Part shown: positions 25,701 through 38,809 of the stretch, one piece after another | Layout: the number at the start of each line of letters is the position of its first letter | Numbering within the stretch: position 1 is the stretch's first letter | NCBI RefSeq assembly: GCF_043641665.1 | Contig: NC_092194.1 | Span: forward strand, 13,369,298 to 13,433,297 | Direction of reading: 5' to 3' | Length of the DNA stretch: 64,000 nt | Source: Enoplosus armatus | Taxonomy: Eukaryota; Chordata; Actinopteri; Centrarchiformes; Enoplosidae | Made by a program: the position numbers and the translations under genes | Notes under the pieces: model-generated | Seen by the model: the letters and a program-made list of their open reading frames with translations, nothing else | Databases searched by the model: none | What the model was told of the DNA's origin: nothing

Positions 25701-28700
25701 AGCATCTGTCAGAGTATCATGCAGACACTCACAGAGGTACACACCAGTCACAGCAAAGACAATCTGAATCTGATCTCAAAACCCTCAGCTGGGGTCTCTC
25801 ATCTCCAGCCAGACGAGCCATTGCATAAAAACATAAAAACAACTAACTGAGAGCTGTGATTACCTACAGGGCCCCTCCCTCTTATTAGCCTCAATGGATT
25901 TAATGAAATCTGTCTAACACTGAGCCTCGACCCTTAACGCCCCCCTTCAGCACTGATACAGACTGGTAGAAAGAGCATTAGGGGACAGCCACCTCCCCTC
26001 CCTTCCTCTCTCTTCCATCCCCCTATTTCATTTGTCATCCAAGCCCTGAAATGAACAAAGTGACTTCAAGTCATGTATTGGAGAAGCTCTGTCAGGGTCA
26101 GTGCCCACATCAGTTCTACTGCATGGCCTTGACCCCATTTCTGCATTTTCAGGACGGCGGTCATCCTCTTTCTGACCCTCTACCACATCACTCACCCTCG
26201 ATACCCCTGCTTACTCTTGAGCCCTGGAATGAGTCCCTTCCCTGTGTCTAATGTGGTAAATCAGACGTGACCTGCCTTTCCTCATGTCACTCTTTTTTGT
26301 CAGTTTTGTTATGGGAATTTCCTAAACCCACTTTGTTGACTCTGCGGTACAGTAAAACCTTGTTCATCCTGATATTTGATGCATGAACTGGTCACTCCAT
26401 CTGGATAGCAATTACGAATAAAGAAATTGCTACAGTGCAAAAAAAACACACTTCAATTCGTAATTGGGCTTTAAAGCATGTCTTGGAGCACAGCCGATCA
26501 TCTTTGGTTTGGATTTCAGAACATTTCAGTGGTCTGAACAGCGTCCATTCCCAAGAGGTTTGGATAAATACAGCTGTAGTTGAGACAGTGGGAGGTTGGG
26601 ATTAGTTTATGATTGCAATGTCAAAGGTTGATAGAAGAGGTTTGCATTATTACAAGTTTGTAGATGGAGGCACATGGGTTGATGGAAGAGGAATGTAGCT
26701 AATCATCAGTAACTGACATCCCATTGATCTTTCTTTCACTTAGTACCAGTGCTCCTCTATCTTTGGCTATAGCTTGATCCATTAAAGTTGCAGTCTGCAT
26801 GTAAATAGCAGCTGTTATATAAGATGTTATTGTTTGAGACGGTTACTTCTAGATTTGCTTTGAACATAGAGAAGGTTGTTACTAGATATTAAAATCTACA
26901 TGACTTTAATTTCTTGGTATGACCATTCACATCAAAGGCTTCCCAGTGATGAGAGTAGAGCAGACTGAAAATCAGCTTACTGTGGACCAGTGAGGCACGA
27001 TCGATCAATAGTCATTAAGGAGGAGACAACACACCAAATTCCTTTAAGTACCCTGGAGCAACCTGGGAAAACTGATAGCTTATTGATTTGCTTTCTTTTT
27101 TTAAACCTCATGTATAAATTATTTGGATGTCATTTATTCCGACTTTTATGGGACAGAGAATGACATCTTTTCATCTAAGGTCACGGTTGTGTCATCATGC
27201 TCTGTATCCATGGCTGCTGTTTAACCTTGACTGTTGCTGGCTTTATGGATGGCAGTGTCGGTCCACCACTTTGGTCCAGAATGAAATATCTTAACAACTG
27301 ATTGCTGATGATATTTTGTGCAGATGTGACTTTGTTGATCCCCTAAATTTACCTATAGCACCACATTTTGAATTTGTCTAATTTTAATTTGCCTGATACT
27401 GTAACCAAATACCTGCAAAACGATTCCCATCAGCCCCTGCTGCACTGTGTTTAGTGCTAATTAGCAAATATTAGCATGCTAACATGCTTAACTAAGATGG
27501 TGAACATGAACATTATACCTGCTAAACATCAGCATTGTGATCATGTTAGCATTAGCTGACAATAGCATTTAGCTCAAAGCACCATTGTGCCTGAGTACAG
27601 CCTCATAGCTGTAGACTTAGTCTTGTTAAGACTCTGACATAGTGGGCAGGACTGGTTGCAGGGAAAGAGCATACACATCCAGGTCAAAACACACTTGAAG
27701 GCCAATTCTGATATGAATAAACAGGTCAGTGTTAAAATGGGGGAGTGCCTGCTTTCTGTAGCAGTCTCTCCACACTTCAGAGTACAGAACAGAACAGCAT
27801 TGTAGTAATTCCTCCCCGCTGTAGCAGGAGGAAACCTCAGCCTGTACATGAATGAGCCGTGAACTTATGTTTGGCTGAGGACAGCGGGGCAGATATGGCC
27901 AGTGAGCAAGATATTAAAACATCCTTTGTTGAGTCAAAAACCAGTGGCTGCAAGGTAAAGTGTGGGATCTGAGCTGCTCTACTATTCACCGTTCGCCTGA
28001 TGTGACCCGCACAGAAAAAGCTCTCTGGAATAACAGTCTGTGCAGCAGCTTAAGTTGGACTGTGGGATGTTTTCAGTAGTAAAACATCAGACAACAGACA
28101 CTGTACCAATGACCTGTGAAAAGCAATAAAAAAAATGGCTTTTATAAATCATAACCAATAAACAGATCATCATCTGGGCAAATGAAACACAAATTTCACC
28201 TTTTCTGGAACATTTCATCTGGAGTGTCAAGAGTCTTGTCTTACTGGAAAGGTGATTTAAGAGTTTGGATTGGCAAGACAACACCATTCCTTTAAAATTG
28301 GGCAAGAGACCAAGGGCAGACAGATTTAAAGCAGGGGCATAATTTGTTCTGCAGAAGCTCTGACACGCTAACACTAACTTGTGTTATTTCTTAAATCTGC
28401 TGGCCTTCATTTGGTATTAGAGGGTCTTCTCACAGTGTCTCTTTGGTTTTCATAGTGAACTCTTGGAAACCGTGTTGATAATTGTTAAATGGAGAGCCTT
28501 TTTTCTCATAAAAGTCCAGAGTGCATGAGCTGAATGAAGGATTTCTAGAGATCTACACGTAAAGCCTAAAACACCCGTAAAGGAATAGGTCGACATTTTG
28601 GAAAATGCACTTATTCGCTTTCTTGCAGTTAGATGAGAAGATTGATACCACACACGTCTGTACTGTAAACATGAAGCCACAGCCGGTTAGTTTAACTTAG

Positions 28701-30583
28701 CATAAAGAGTGGCTTAGAAATAGTCCAGCCCACAACTTTTTACACTTTGGTGTGTTAATAAGTGAGTTTTAGAGGTACTGCTATGCAGATTTGGTCACCT
28801 TTGGACAGAGCCAGGCTAGTTTTTTCCTCCCATTTCCAGTCTTTATGCTAAGGTAAGCTAATCTGATGCTGGCTCCAACAAAATATTCATCATCATCTAA
28901 TTCTAGGCGAGAAAGAGAATAAGCTTATTCCAAAAATGTCAAAAAGACTCCCCTGTTCATTTGACATGTAAAAGTTGGAGATGTGTACCTAACAGCACTG
29001 CTTTTCTTTGTCCCACCTTTTCTTTTTTCAAATCATCATGCTGTGCTGCCAGACATGATTTAGTGTTTCTGATTATGACAGCCTATAAACGTGGGTTTTC
29101 CGAGCTGAAGGCAATCTGATGTGATGTGCAGGAGCAGGTCTGTGATGACAGCAGCACTTGCTGTTCCCAGTAGATTTCCTCTGCTGTGGCACATCAACTT
29201 GCTTAACAGCATTTATTACAGGCTGACGTTCCTCTTGCCCAAATATTTTCTTAAATTAACTTTCAGCCACATGGGAAAAAGCTCTCCATTGGCACACACA
29301 GAAGTTACTAATTTTCCTTCTACTGAAGCCACACATCTTTTAAAAGCTGTTTAGTTCTATAGCGCATTACACTCGTCATTTTCAAGCTTTTTCTTTGAAC
29401 TTTTGGTTAATACATGCCAAACCTTTATTGTCTTTATTGTTTATATGTGTACTTTTTATTAACTTTTGTTATTTTAAGTCTGTTAAAATGTGTTGAACAA
29501 TGTACAAGCCTCCTGTTGAGTGTAGAAGTAACACTGGAAGTGCTTTACATGGCAGCCCTGTGAAAGCCCCCGGTCTTGCAGCAGTGGCTTACCATAGAAG
29601 GAGAATATGCCACTCTGCCGTTTCCTCCCCTCGGTGACTGGAGCAGGAAGTGACCACACTGAACACGCCTACTTGGCAGTGTTTGCTGGTGACTGATTTC
29701 CTGTCTGTTACCCCTGGAGACCGAGAAAGGCAGTCCAGCAGGGCTCCATTAAAGCCAATTAGCGAGAATGCATTCTAAAACTGCATCAGAAGCCAACTCC
29801 AACCCACCAAATGTCACTAATTATGGTGCTTTTTTAAAGCTGAAATTACAGGAGCGGGGTGCTGTTTCTGTGTGCTTTAGGAACTGCATCGTCATCTAAC
29901 TCTCGCTTTCTTAGAGCAGGGTTACTGAGGTTATGAGAGGGGACGTGCCGTTGTACCAACCACAGACTAGTAACTTGGGGTTTGTTTTCTAGTCAGCCCA
30001 CCAAATTATAAATCTCTCAGCTTGGGGTATGTTTGGGGTTTTTGGTTGGGGATTTTTCCCCTGGCAGACATCCACATGGCAGACTTTCCTTGTCACACAC
30101 CAGTTAACATAAACAGCATGTATTTAATGCCCACATAATGCAAAAGTCCAAACAAAATGCCCAGTGCTCCTATATACAACTGCAGAATATGGGACTGAAT
30201 GAACTGACCTCTGTTGTAATGTTTGTGTTTCTGACCCAGCCAATGCCAAACCAGTCCACTAATTAAACAAGGACTTGCTGCAGCTGCCAATTCAGACTGT
30301 GAACAAGACTTTTCTTTATCTCATTTTCTAACCTCTCCAGGCTGCTGATAGCGTAGAGCCCAGTCCAAACCCGAGCCACAGCCCAGCCTCCTGGAGGCGG
30401 CAGCTGCCCAGCAGCGACCCTCACCACCTGGGGAGCTCTTATGACCGGGCGCCCAAGACAGCAGGGGCCTCCACCAGAGGGGATCTGTGGGCCAGTCGGG
30501 GTCAGGGGTCAGGGGCCAGAGCCGAGGGGAGGAGTGGAGCGGGGAGCAGACCGTGGAGCCATCGTCCCTCTGAACATCATTAG
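19707..30583 (+). CDS. luzp1: Leucine zipper protein 1 (LUZP1)
   Basis: Coding exons: 19707-19838, 19969-22234, 23108-23700, 23805-23984, 30341-30583. All junctions are GT-AG and frame is kept throughout, giving 1137 residues (human about 1076). The N-terminus ([20 protein letters not shown]) and residues about 10-330 form a long coiled coil with leucine heptads. Conserved islands follow in a disordered Ser-rich remainder: ELSPQHKRE near 420, [10 protein letters not shown] near 503, [17 protein letters not shown] near 707, SSITIYPND near 757 and RHTSTSNI near 789. LUZP1 is known as an actin-filament and centrosome/basal-body protein that affects cilia, cell contraction and neural-tube closure. 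The large exon 2 carries the coiled coil and most islands. The last exon (80 codons, Gly/Ser/Arg-rich) shows little similarity to the mammalian C-terminus, so its frame is the least certain part. The gene is tail-to-tail with kdm1a, as in mammals. Confidence 0.95.
22700..23010 (+). repeat. Family C dispersed repeat, copy 1 (luzp1 intron)
   Basis: Characterised by GCTAAATGCTAACATGCTCA, CATGTTCACCATCTTAGC, ATGTTATCATGCTCACATTG and GCAGGTTTTTGGTCATAA. The same blocks in the same orientation occur at 38810-39125, and in the opposite orientation at 27258-27612. I recognise it as a short non-autonomous teleost repeat; no coding content. Confidence 0.7.
27258..27612 (-). repeat. Family C dispersed repeat, copy 2 (inverted)
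   Basis: Includes GGTCCACCACTTTGGTCCAG, AATATCTTAACAACTGATTG, TTGTTGATCCCCTAAATTTA, ATTAGCATGCTAACATGC and GCATTTAGCTCAAAGCACC. It is the longest of the three family C copies and reads as the reverse complement of the copy at 38810. Confidence 0.75.
28577..28955. mobile_element. Family A fold-back element, complete
   Basis: The left arm begins AATAGGTCGACATTTTGG, continues CTTATTCGCTTTCTTGC, GATGAGAAGATTGATACC and AACTTAGCATAAAGAGTGG. The right arm returns as the inverse: AGCCAGGCTAG, CCATTTCCAGTCTTTATGC, GGCGAGAAAGAGAATAAGC, TTATTCCAAAAATGTC. The termini are therefore inverted repeats of each other, giving a hairpin element of about 380 bp without coding capacity. Confidence 0.75.
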
Positions 30584-32245
30584 ACCAACTTGGTCTGTGC
30601 AGGATTTCTACAGCAAAAGGACAGGTAGGAGAGAGGGCAGGATCTTTTCTTTTCTTCGGACTCCAGAAACTCATTAATTAAAGGAAACTGATGTTAATTA
30701 CCCTTGTTGCAACGATTTCAAATCTCTTAAGGGTGTTTCAAATCAAATTTGCAGTATTAAGCTGACCTGACACTGCTGTAGCACATTTTACAGCAGTGGG
30801 TTTAGTGCATCCATCATGGTGGCAGCAGTGCGGTGGTTTAATAAGTAGCATTACCCCCAGTGGGAAGCCCCAAGTTCACTGCATGTAACAGTTAGCATCC
30901 ACCCTGCTGAGGCGTCCTTGTGCAAGGCAATTCCAGGTGAACTGTACTGTAGCTAAACCTACAAGCAAGCATACAGAGAAATCCTTTATTCATGTTCAGC
31001 TGACCTGCTGTGCACTGACTAAAAGCCTCTCTGAGTTATTCTGGAAATTAATTGTAATAATTTTAATTGGAAGTGTACCAATTGAGCACTGTCTCTATTT
31101 TCCCCATAATTAGTACCAAATTACCTTGTTCTTTCTGGCAAATTTTCTAGGAAATTATTTGGAAATTACGGGCCAATCATGCTTCTAAAGAAGATGAATA
31201 GTTGTGTTTAAAATATGAAGTATGATGAAGTAAGATCTTTCTCTTCATTTTTTCTTAACAGCACTCCATTAAGCTCTCAATGGCACAAGGAGGGCCAAAC
31301 ATCAGTCTCCCATCAACTAGTGGCTACACCATTACCACCATCTCCAAAAGTCAACATCTACAGAAAAGAAAATAGTAGTTGCAGCCATATAGAACAGCAA
31401 ACCACAGACATCCTTACTCTGGCCCTGAGTGCACGCTGAGACGTGAACAGCTCTTCCTATCCGGAATTTTCTCTGTCCCAGAAGAGGCATAAATGGAAAG
31501 ACAGTGCCTGTACAGTGTTTTTGGAGGTCGTCTCACCAGCCTGTGTATCCTCTTCTGCTTCTTGTGTTGGATGTATTATAGTATAATCCCGAAACGTGAC
31601 AAGGGAGAGGCTGGCATGCTGGGGACGGCTGGAGATTTTCCTGCGTGCCAGAGAGGGTTTAAAGAGAGTTAGAGGAAGAAGGACTCAAACGTTGAGAATG
31701 CCTTTCTCAGAGGACCATTACAGTGACCTGAATGGAGCTGGATATGTCGCTTCTGCATCAGAACTTCAACCTTTCATCACCGAAGAAAACAACCCAATCT
31801 TCAAGCAACAGCAGTACGATGTTTAAGATGCATCTTCATCTCACAGGGCTGGATCTTCATGCAGAATTCTTCACAAACTAAAGGATCTTTACCTTAAATG
31901 TGACCAAAAACAGGAAGCGAATTACCATCTTTGTCGACTCATCATATTCACTTATTCTTACTTGCTTTGATGGCCATATTTGCCGATTTCCTCACACATA
32001 TATACACAAAACCATATAAACACAGGCGCAAACAACAAGAAAACAAAACACATTTTTAAGGTTTGGTTTATTTTGAACCCGTGTCACCACTTTCTGGCAT
32101 GCAGCCTCAAACTGGATTTCATTTGGGGCCTCAGATGTTGAGCAAACATTTGCATGTTTCTAAGTAATAAATGAAGAGCACTTGAAAGATTGTGACTCAG
32201 CATGCATTCTGCTTACAAGATTGCTGGTTGGCTGCATTTAAGGAG

Positions 32246-32266
32246 CACACACACACACACACACAC
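32246..32266. repeat. (CA)10 microsatellite
   Basis: Short run ending in CGCAC. Confidence 0.9.
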
Positions 32267-35200
32267 GCACAATTTCTGACAGACCGGGACCTTATTTATG
32301 CATTTTGCCATTTTCACCACCACTTATTTTGATTCTTTGTAATTCGCTTCCTGTTCTGCATTATCCTTTCCTTTTCTGCTCAGCCATACCAAGACAAAAA
32401 ATCGTATTTGCACGCAATGAAATGCATTGCACATGTAGAAAAAAAGAATAATTGGGGGGAGGGGCATTGTTTATAACCTCAAAACATGCTACAATTTCCA
32501 TGGTGCTTTGTTTTACAGCTGTTGCAATTGTCCTCATTCATGTATTTTGAGAGAGCCATAGCAAAATGGAGTTTCTGTTTTAACTGAACATTGGACTTCA
32601 GATTACCAGCAAACCTGGCCTGGCAAGGCGGACATTTTTTCAGTGCTGCTGTAAATACTGTGTACATGCCAGCCAGTCATAGGACGACACAAGACATCTA
32701 ACCACAAGGAACTGACTGTCCAGCTTGTGTGTGACTGGGTTCGCCGTGCGAATCGTCCCAGCTTATCTCCTTTTCTTGTTTCTATAGAGGTGTATTATTT
32801 TGTTACATCATAAAATATCAACTTGTGGTTGGTATGTTGGAGTAATCTCTCATTTGCGGGGGTCACTGCAGCAATGGGGGTGCCATAGAAACCAATTTAA
32901 TAGTGGCCAGTAATAAAATAAGGTGTTTTCATTGAGGTAAATGGTGCATATCTATGACAGAAACTTTTCTGTAATGTTTGAGTCTTTCAACAGGCTCCTG
33001 CTGGATTTAAAATTTCACACACGAGATTCTTTTCAGTACGACAGGCAATGTAAACTTTGATCCCACAACAAAATTGATGTTGCAAAATGTTGCTATTGAA
33101 TGCAGCTGAGAATGACCAATTGCTTGATGGCTTGATGCACCGATCCAAAACGACTGCATTCTTTGTCGATCTGACAAGATCATGTAACCTTAACTGTGAC
33201 AGCTTGGGACACATGGGATCTGTTGAAAAACTTTGGACTTTTAAAGCCCAGTCACACCATCTGGTTCCTCTGCTGTTATGGATTTCAATGCTGCATTGGG
33301 TCAGACCCTGCTGGGGATGGCGTGTTATCAGTCTGAGTACATTTCTCATTTCTTCTGTATTCTACCAGCCGCCATCTAGTTGTAATATTTATTAGTCTCC
33401 ATATATGTACTGGTTCTTTTATTGTGAAAATGTCTGCCCAGTGGCAGGGGCCCAGTCTGTCGCCGCTTTGTCACTTTACTGTTTATGCAAGCAGGAGATT
33501 ATATGCAATCAATAAAACTACCCCCCCATGCAATGTCTGTAACTGTCAGTCATCATGCTGTATGTGCATATCAGAGGCGACGACTGTGTTGTGATAAGTC
33601 CAAACTAAAAGGTTTGTTTACCTTCAGGATGCACATTTTCACTAATGTTCTTTTCCATTACGTTTACCCTCTGCCAGAAATATCTACAGTACTTTCATCT
33701 GTGCCTTGAGATACAGGAAGGGAGGTAGATTGTCCCAACAAATTCAGACTTGCTGTGCAGATAATTTACATGCAATACTAATTATGGGTTCTTTTTTTCA
33801 CATTTTTTACATTTAGAGGATTGCTGTATGGAACATCGTAAAAGTATTTTTGGTTTAAGCATAAAAAGAGGTTCTGCGAGGGAACTCCTCCCTGAGGGAT
33901 GTCACAACAAGGTTCCCTGAGAAAAAGCTAGTTTTTTTTTCCTAACCTAACTTCAAAGTACCCTTTTAGAATATAGACCGCACCGCCCAAAAAGCTATGT
34001 CCCTTGGATTTGTCTGTCAGAGTCGCAGGGTGCAGCGCAGTTTCAGAGAGGATTGCCATGTGGCCTCTTCATGGCCGCTGCTGGCTCTATGATAGAACAG
34101 AAACAGACCAGACATGCTGTTCAGAGCTCTCAGTGCACATGCCAAGACTGGATGATCATATAGTCTTTCTGAGCTTTCTCTGTTATTGTTTCTACTACCA
34201 CTCTTCTCATTTACTAAGAGGGAATGCCATCTCTTTCCCAATCTCTCATCTTTTCAACCGATTCCAATTTTCCTTTTAGTATTTTGGAGAAGTCAGATTT
34301 CCCTCCCTCCATCTTTCCTCTCTTCTGTTTCTCTGCATCTTCCTTGGATTCTCATGTCCTAAAGGGAAAGCCTAGTCCTAAACGGCGGTGATATGTGTTG
34401 TTGGTTCAGAGAGTTGTTCTGTTGAAGGCCAGAGGCCTGTCACCATATAGTGATGGGCAGCTCCCCGGGTAGATGAAAGGTCAGAGTTCAGGGCTACATC
34501 TAATCCTGTCTTTACGTCTTGACTCAGGGCTTCTAAATACAGGCAGGAGGAAGACGGACAGCTTGGCCGTGATGTCCACTTTAGGGATAATTAAAACGGA
34601 GGGTATCGAATATCCAGTTCTGCCTGCGCTCATGCTGCCAGAGATACACGTGGTGTGGTCATCCATCGCTGTGTGTTGTTATTAATATGTCAGTGAGGGC
34701 TTTCATTTTGAAGCTGGACATGTGAACTGGTGTGTCGTAAGCTGCTGCAGATTCCTGAGTAAGAAGCTGCTGAATGACAACTGCGCACGTGTGTTTGTCA
34801 GAGTTGGCATGCAGGGCCGGAGATTGTGTTTTAATATTCAAGGCTGACATCACTGTGGGTCAGGATTACTGTATATAGCAGCTTGATACAAGTGCTAACT
34901 CGAATGCCCTCCTCATCCTGCCTCACTGCCCCCCATGAAGTTCTCGTGTCCCATTTCCCTCCGCCCAGTAAATAAAAGTCTACCATGTAGACAATCCTAC
35001 AGTCTCACCCGTCCTCACTACAACGATACTGTGCAACTTCTATCATTCGTCACTTTCCTTCATTCCTCTACCTCTCTCTCCCCCCTCACCCTGAAGAGAG
35101 GATTTGAGTCGGGGGGTCCCAGGAAGAGCTCAGCTGTCGGAAATTGTAGGTTTTATGACGCGTTGGAGGGTTTCCCTCCGAGAAACCTGCTTCAAAGAAA

Positions 35201-37437
35201 GCTTTTTAAAGGGCAAAGTTGAAACTGCATCTTCCGCTATGCATGCTGCCTTTCTTCCTTACATGGCCCCAAAGTACACTAACACCCAACTGTACGTCCA
35301 CTGCGTCCATTGAAACCTAGCTGGACTCTGCGTGCCAGGAAGAGGACCGGTTGAGGCTTAGATCTATATGCGTTTTCGGCGACATGCCGCTACTCACATC
35401 ACGTCTTATCCGTTGCTTCCAGTGGGGAGAGCCTGTACAGTGTTGACGTGGTGGAATGTACTGACTGGTCATCTGGGACTCAAGTGAAGACTTTACAGGT
35501 TTCAAGACTTCTATGGCTTTTGTGGCGCTATAAAGAAACAGCTGGGTGCTGTTTCACAGTTTTTGTCGCTTCCTCTCCTCCCTGAATGATGGCAGTTTTG
35601 TAGAACATTTGTTGAATCGGAGAATCATGACGGCGGCGGCGGCTGCTGGAGCAGAGTATTTAGGAGATGGCTGTGAATGATGTGATTGGAAAAAGGACAA
35701 GAGGTGGTTAAGCAGTGGAACGAAAAAGAGGCTGCTTCCGCTTTCCTGCTCAAATACAGACTAAAGAGTTAACAGAAATCCTCTTAAGCTCTGCTGGTGT
35801 ATGTATAAACATCCGTTATTTACAAGTCATTGTTTTTTCCTTTTTATAAAGTAGACTAGAATGTACTTAGCGGAGATTGGAGTGGCGAGGGAGAAATGGC
35901 TCTCGGGCTGCGAGCAGGCCCTTGTCCTCAAAGGCCTCCATTGTGAAGCCAGGGTCATGGTGTCATTGGGTGGCGTAGGCTGTAATCTGCACTTAACCAG
36001 CACTTAACTTTAAGACCTCAAACGACTAATGCCCCCTTAGTCCCCCTTTGTCAAAAAGTTTCCTCTTTTGTGTCCCAGAATTGTACTTTAACTCCATTTC
36101 AGTAGCTGTTTGCTGAATGTACCACAGTCACATATGTTATGTGTTTTTGCACCAGCCAAATTAGAGTATTTAAGCATCATCTCACAGTTAAAAAAAACAG
36201 GAAATTGGCGTGCACTCAGTGAATGAATCATGTTTTGAACATATTGTTTGAGGTATGGCACCGTGTTACGCCTGCAAACTCAGCCTTCTAACGTTGTGCC
36301 AAAATCATTCCACAGTATTTCCAGTTTACAGTTGGAGACGATGCCAGTGTTTCCCAGATGGATACCCTGTCTCTAAAATACTGAAATTAAGGGGAAATAA
36401 TGAATTTGAGGGTTTTCTTTTTTTTTCTCGGTTTTCTGCTTATGTATGTTTTTATTTCTTTGTTAAACAAAAGATGTCTTATTTTGGAAGCTATATCGGA
36501 TAGATTTTATTTAAGGAAAATCTTGTAATTTTGTAAAGTGGGCCTTATTATTGAAATATATTAAGTATTGTCCATCTTGATTTTAAGAATGATATTTTTT
36601 GCAAGATAATGTATCTTCCTCGTTGTTATTACACTCCTGGAGAGTACTTCTTCCTGTATTTTGTGTTTGTTATTTTAATGCAAGACATTTCTCACGACCT
36701 GGAGACATGAATGGCACACCACGGATCAGAGAGAGAGAGAGGGAGAGAGAGGCCAGGGTTGTGTCATAGTCATTGAAGAATGAGAGCGATGTGCAGTTTT
36801 ATCAGAGCTGAGCAGGTCTGCAGTGCTGAGTGGTTCACCATGTGTCGTCCCATTTTTATCGGGGGCCATTCGGTGCTCCGGCCTCTTCGCTGCTCTGTTC
36901 TCCCTCACTCGTAAATTCAGGGTTTGTACATCTTCTGTGCTGTATGTTTGTATGTGCTGCCAAAGAAAGAAGCGTGCAGGCCCCTGACACACATGTGTAT
37001 ATATAAACGCACACAAATAATCGAATAGGAAATAATCGAATAGGAATTAAAAAAACAACAACATATAACTGGATCTCATCTCTCTTACACGCATACATGC
37101 ACAGATACGAATTTCAGGCCTGTACAATCAACCTTTTTTTTTTTTTTTCATTTTACTGCCGAGTGTTTATAAGTTCATTTTGTGTGCAGAAGAAGGAGAC
37201 TGACGAACAGAGGTGTCAAACACAAAAATGTATGTGATAAAATCAGATCAAAAGGGTTTTTATGATTATTATTTGCTTCTCAGTGTGTCAGCAATGTCAG
37301 GTGGATTGTGTGGGGAGGTTTTTTTTTTTCTGTTTTAGACTTAATACATTGTGCATGTTTTAACCTTACTGTGGCTGGCGCACTCTGCATGTAGGTCTCT
37401 TGAAGCTGCCAACTGTACAGCAAACCATATGTATTCC

Positions 37438-37448
37438 AATAAAATAAA
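37438..37448 (+). terminator. luzp1: luzp1 candidate poly(A) signal (overlapping AATAAA pair)
   Basis: AATAAAATAAA contains two canonical hexamers. TGTTTGTAACACG and GTGTATGTT downstream are GU-rich elements, and a (GT)61 tract follows 100 bases later. Confidence 0.5.
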
Positions 37449-37555
37449 AACCAACCTGTTTGTAACACGTCTCCATGCTGGAACCCGTGTATGTTAATCT
37501 CTTTCATGCTTTTTGCTGAACAAGCTCAGCAAGTTTTGATTTCATAGCGGTACAC

Positions 37556-37682
<127 letters not shown>

Positions 37683-38809
37683 GTGTCCGTCCAATCCCCG
37701 GGTTTGAGCAGAGAGAACAGCAGCTGACGGTATGCAAAATAAGCAGGCAGACAAATGAGGCAAATTGTTCAGGTACAAAGACGAAAACCACAAGCTGTTG
37801 TGGAATGCAAAGTCAGCACACACAACTTTCTCTTAAACAGCTACGCCTCGCTTTGTGAAAGCCAGCACTTCTGCTCCTGCAGCTGTACTTTAAATAATCA
37901 TCTGATCGACACAATCTCGTCTGATAAATCGGACTTTTCATGTGAAAATGGCCGACCTCTGTCCCTCAGTTAATTTAGTATCCATCAGTAACGCTCCATG
38001 CATTTCGGGAGAGTATTTCTGGTTTCCATTTTACCCACTTTACCTCAAGCTGCCTGATAATTTTCTACATTTTCCAGTAACAGTTTTGTATAACTGCAGA
38101 GAATAAGCCTGGGCGTGTTGAATTCAGCTGCATGGTCTTTATGTGTAGGTGGAGAGAGTGATGGAGTGAAAGATCAAATTATTGTGCCTGCTTGAATAGA
38201 ATGAAGCCTTCGTTAATGTTATTATCAGTAACAGCTATGCTTTACCTACTATGACAAGTTAACATGTCTGCTGTGAGAAAGGCCTTTTATGGATCACAAA
38301 TGCTCACAGTCTCAAGGCTTCTTTCAGATTTTAATGGTAAGAAAAAACACTTATCATCAGTAGTCCACCATTTAGTACTGCCAGAGGGAATCAAAAGAAG
38401 GCCTTGGGTTGTGCGTGGGGTGTCATGATCAAAACAGTTGAGAGTCAGGGGTTAACGCTGTCTCCTGCTTGTGGGGATTAATCTGTCCTAAGTTCTGATG
38501 CAGGGAGGTGCTACCCTAACACAGTGGTGCCTGTTTGGACCCTGGTACTCCTGAGCCTCAGCGCTGGTGCCTGACCAGAATTAGTGCTGTGAAGTCAACC
38601 GTAGAAATGACTCAGTGGCACTCCAGGTGAATGTAGGAGGAAGAGGAGGAGTGAGAGTGAGAAAGAGGCTTCACCGCCTACAACAGGTGTCATAGGAGAG
38701 ACTGAGGGGGATGTTGACTGTGAGAATACATCCAAAGGGTAACTGAGGTCAAGCCTGCAGTGTTGAATAACTTTAGAAGTGACACTAGATTGATTTGTGT
38801 CTGCAGCCG

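Larger units (their letters stand above)
23985..30340 (+). other. luzp1: luzp1 last intron (6.4 kb)
   Basis: Bounded by CCACAG/GTAGGA and CTCTCCAG/GCTGCT. It holds one family C copy (27258-27612), one complete family A fold-back (28577-28955) and otherwise unique, AT-leaning DNA. Two stretches look less neutral than the rest: about 25855-25925 and about 29695-29835 (see findings). I saw no additional exon that keeps the frame. Confidence 0.7.
30584..37460 (+). other. luzp1: Probable long luzp1 3' UTR
   Basis: After the stop at 30581-30583 there is no further supportable exon before a tandem overlapping AATAAA pair at 37438-37448, which is followed by GT-rich sequence and then the (GT)61 tract. 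Mammalian LUZP1 also has a multi-kilobase 3' UTR. Inner AATAAA hexamers at 32166-32171 and 33511-33516 could be used as earlier ends. Pumilio-type octamers TGTAAATA (32650-32657) and TGTATATA (near 36996) are present. A splice-like GACAG/GTAGGA at 30624 and acceptor at 31261 could make this two exons. The stretch also contains a short (AC)n at 32246-32266. Confidence 0.45.

Noticed and set aside
30321..30674. 117-codon minus-strand frame opposite the last luzp1 exon
   Set aside because: GC-rich antisense shadow with no recognisable motif.
33087..33395. 102-codon frame (and its antisense) in the luzp1 3' UTR
   Set aside because: No start context, domain or splice structure supports coding; it lies inside the probable UTR.
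35620..35690. GCG-rich mini-ORF starting ATGACGGCGGCGG
   Set aside because: Eighteen codons of mostly alanine in the probable luzp1 3' UTR; a short trinucleotide run explains it.
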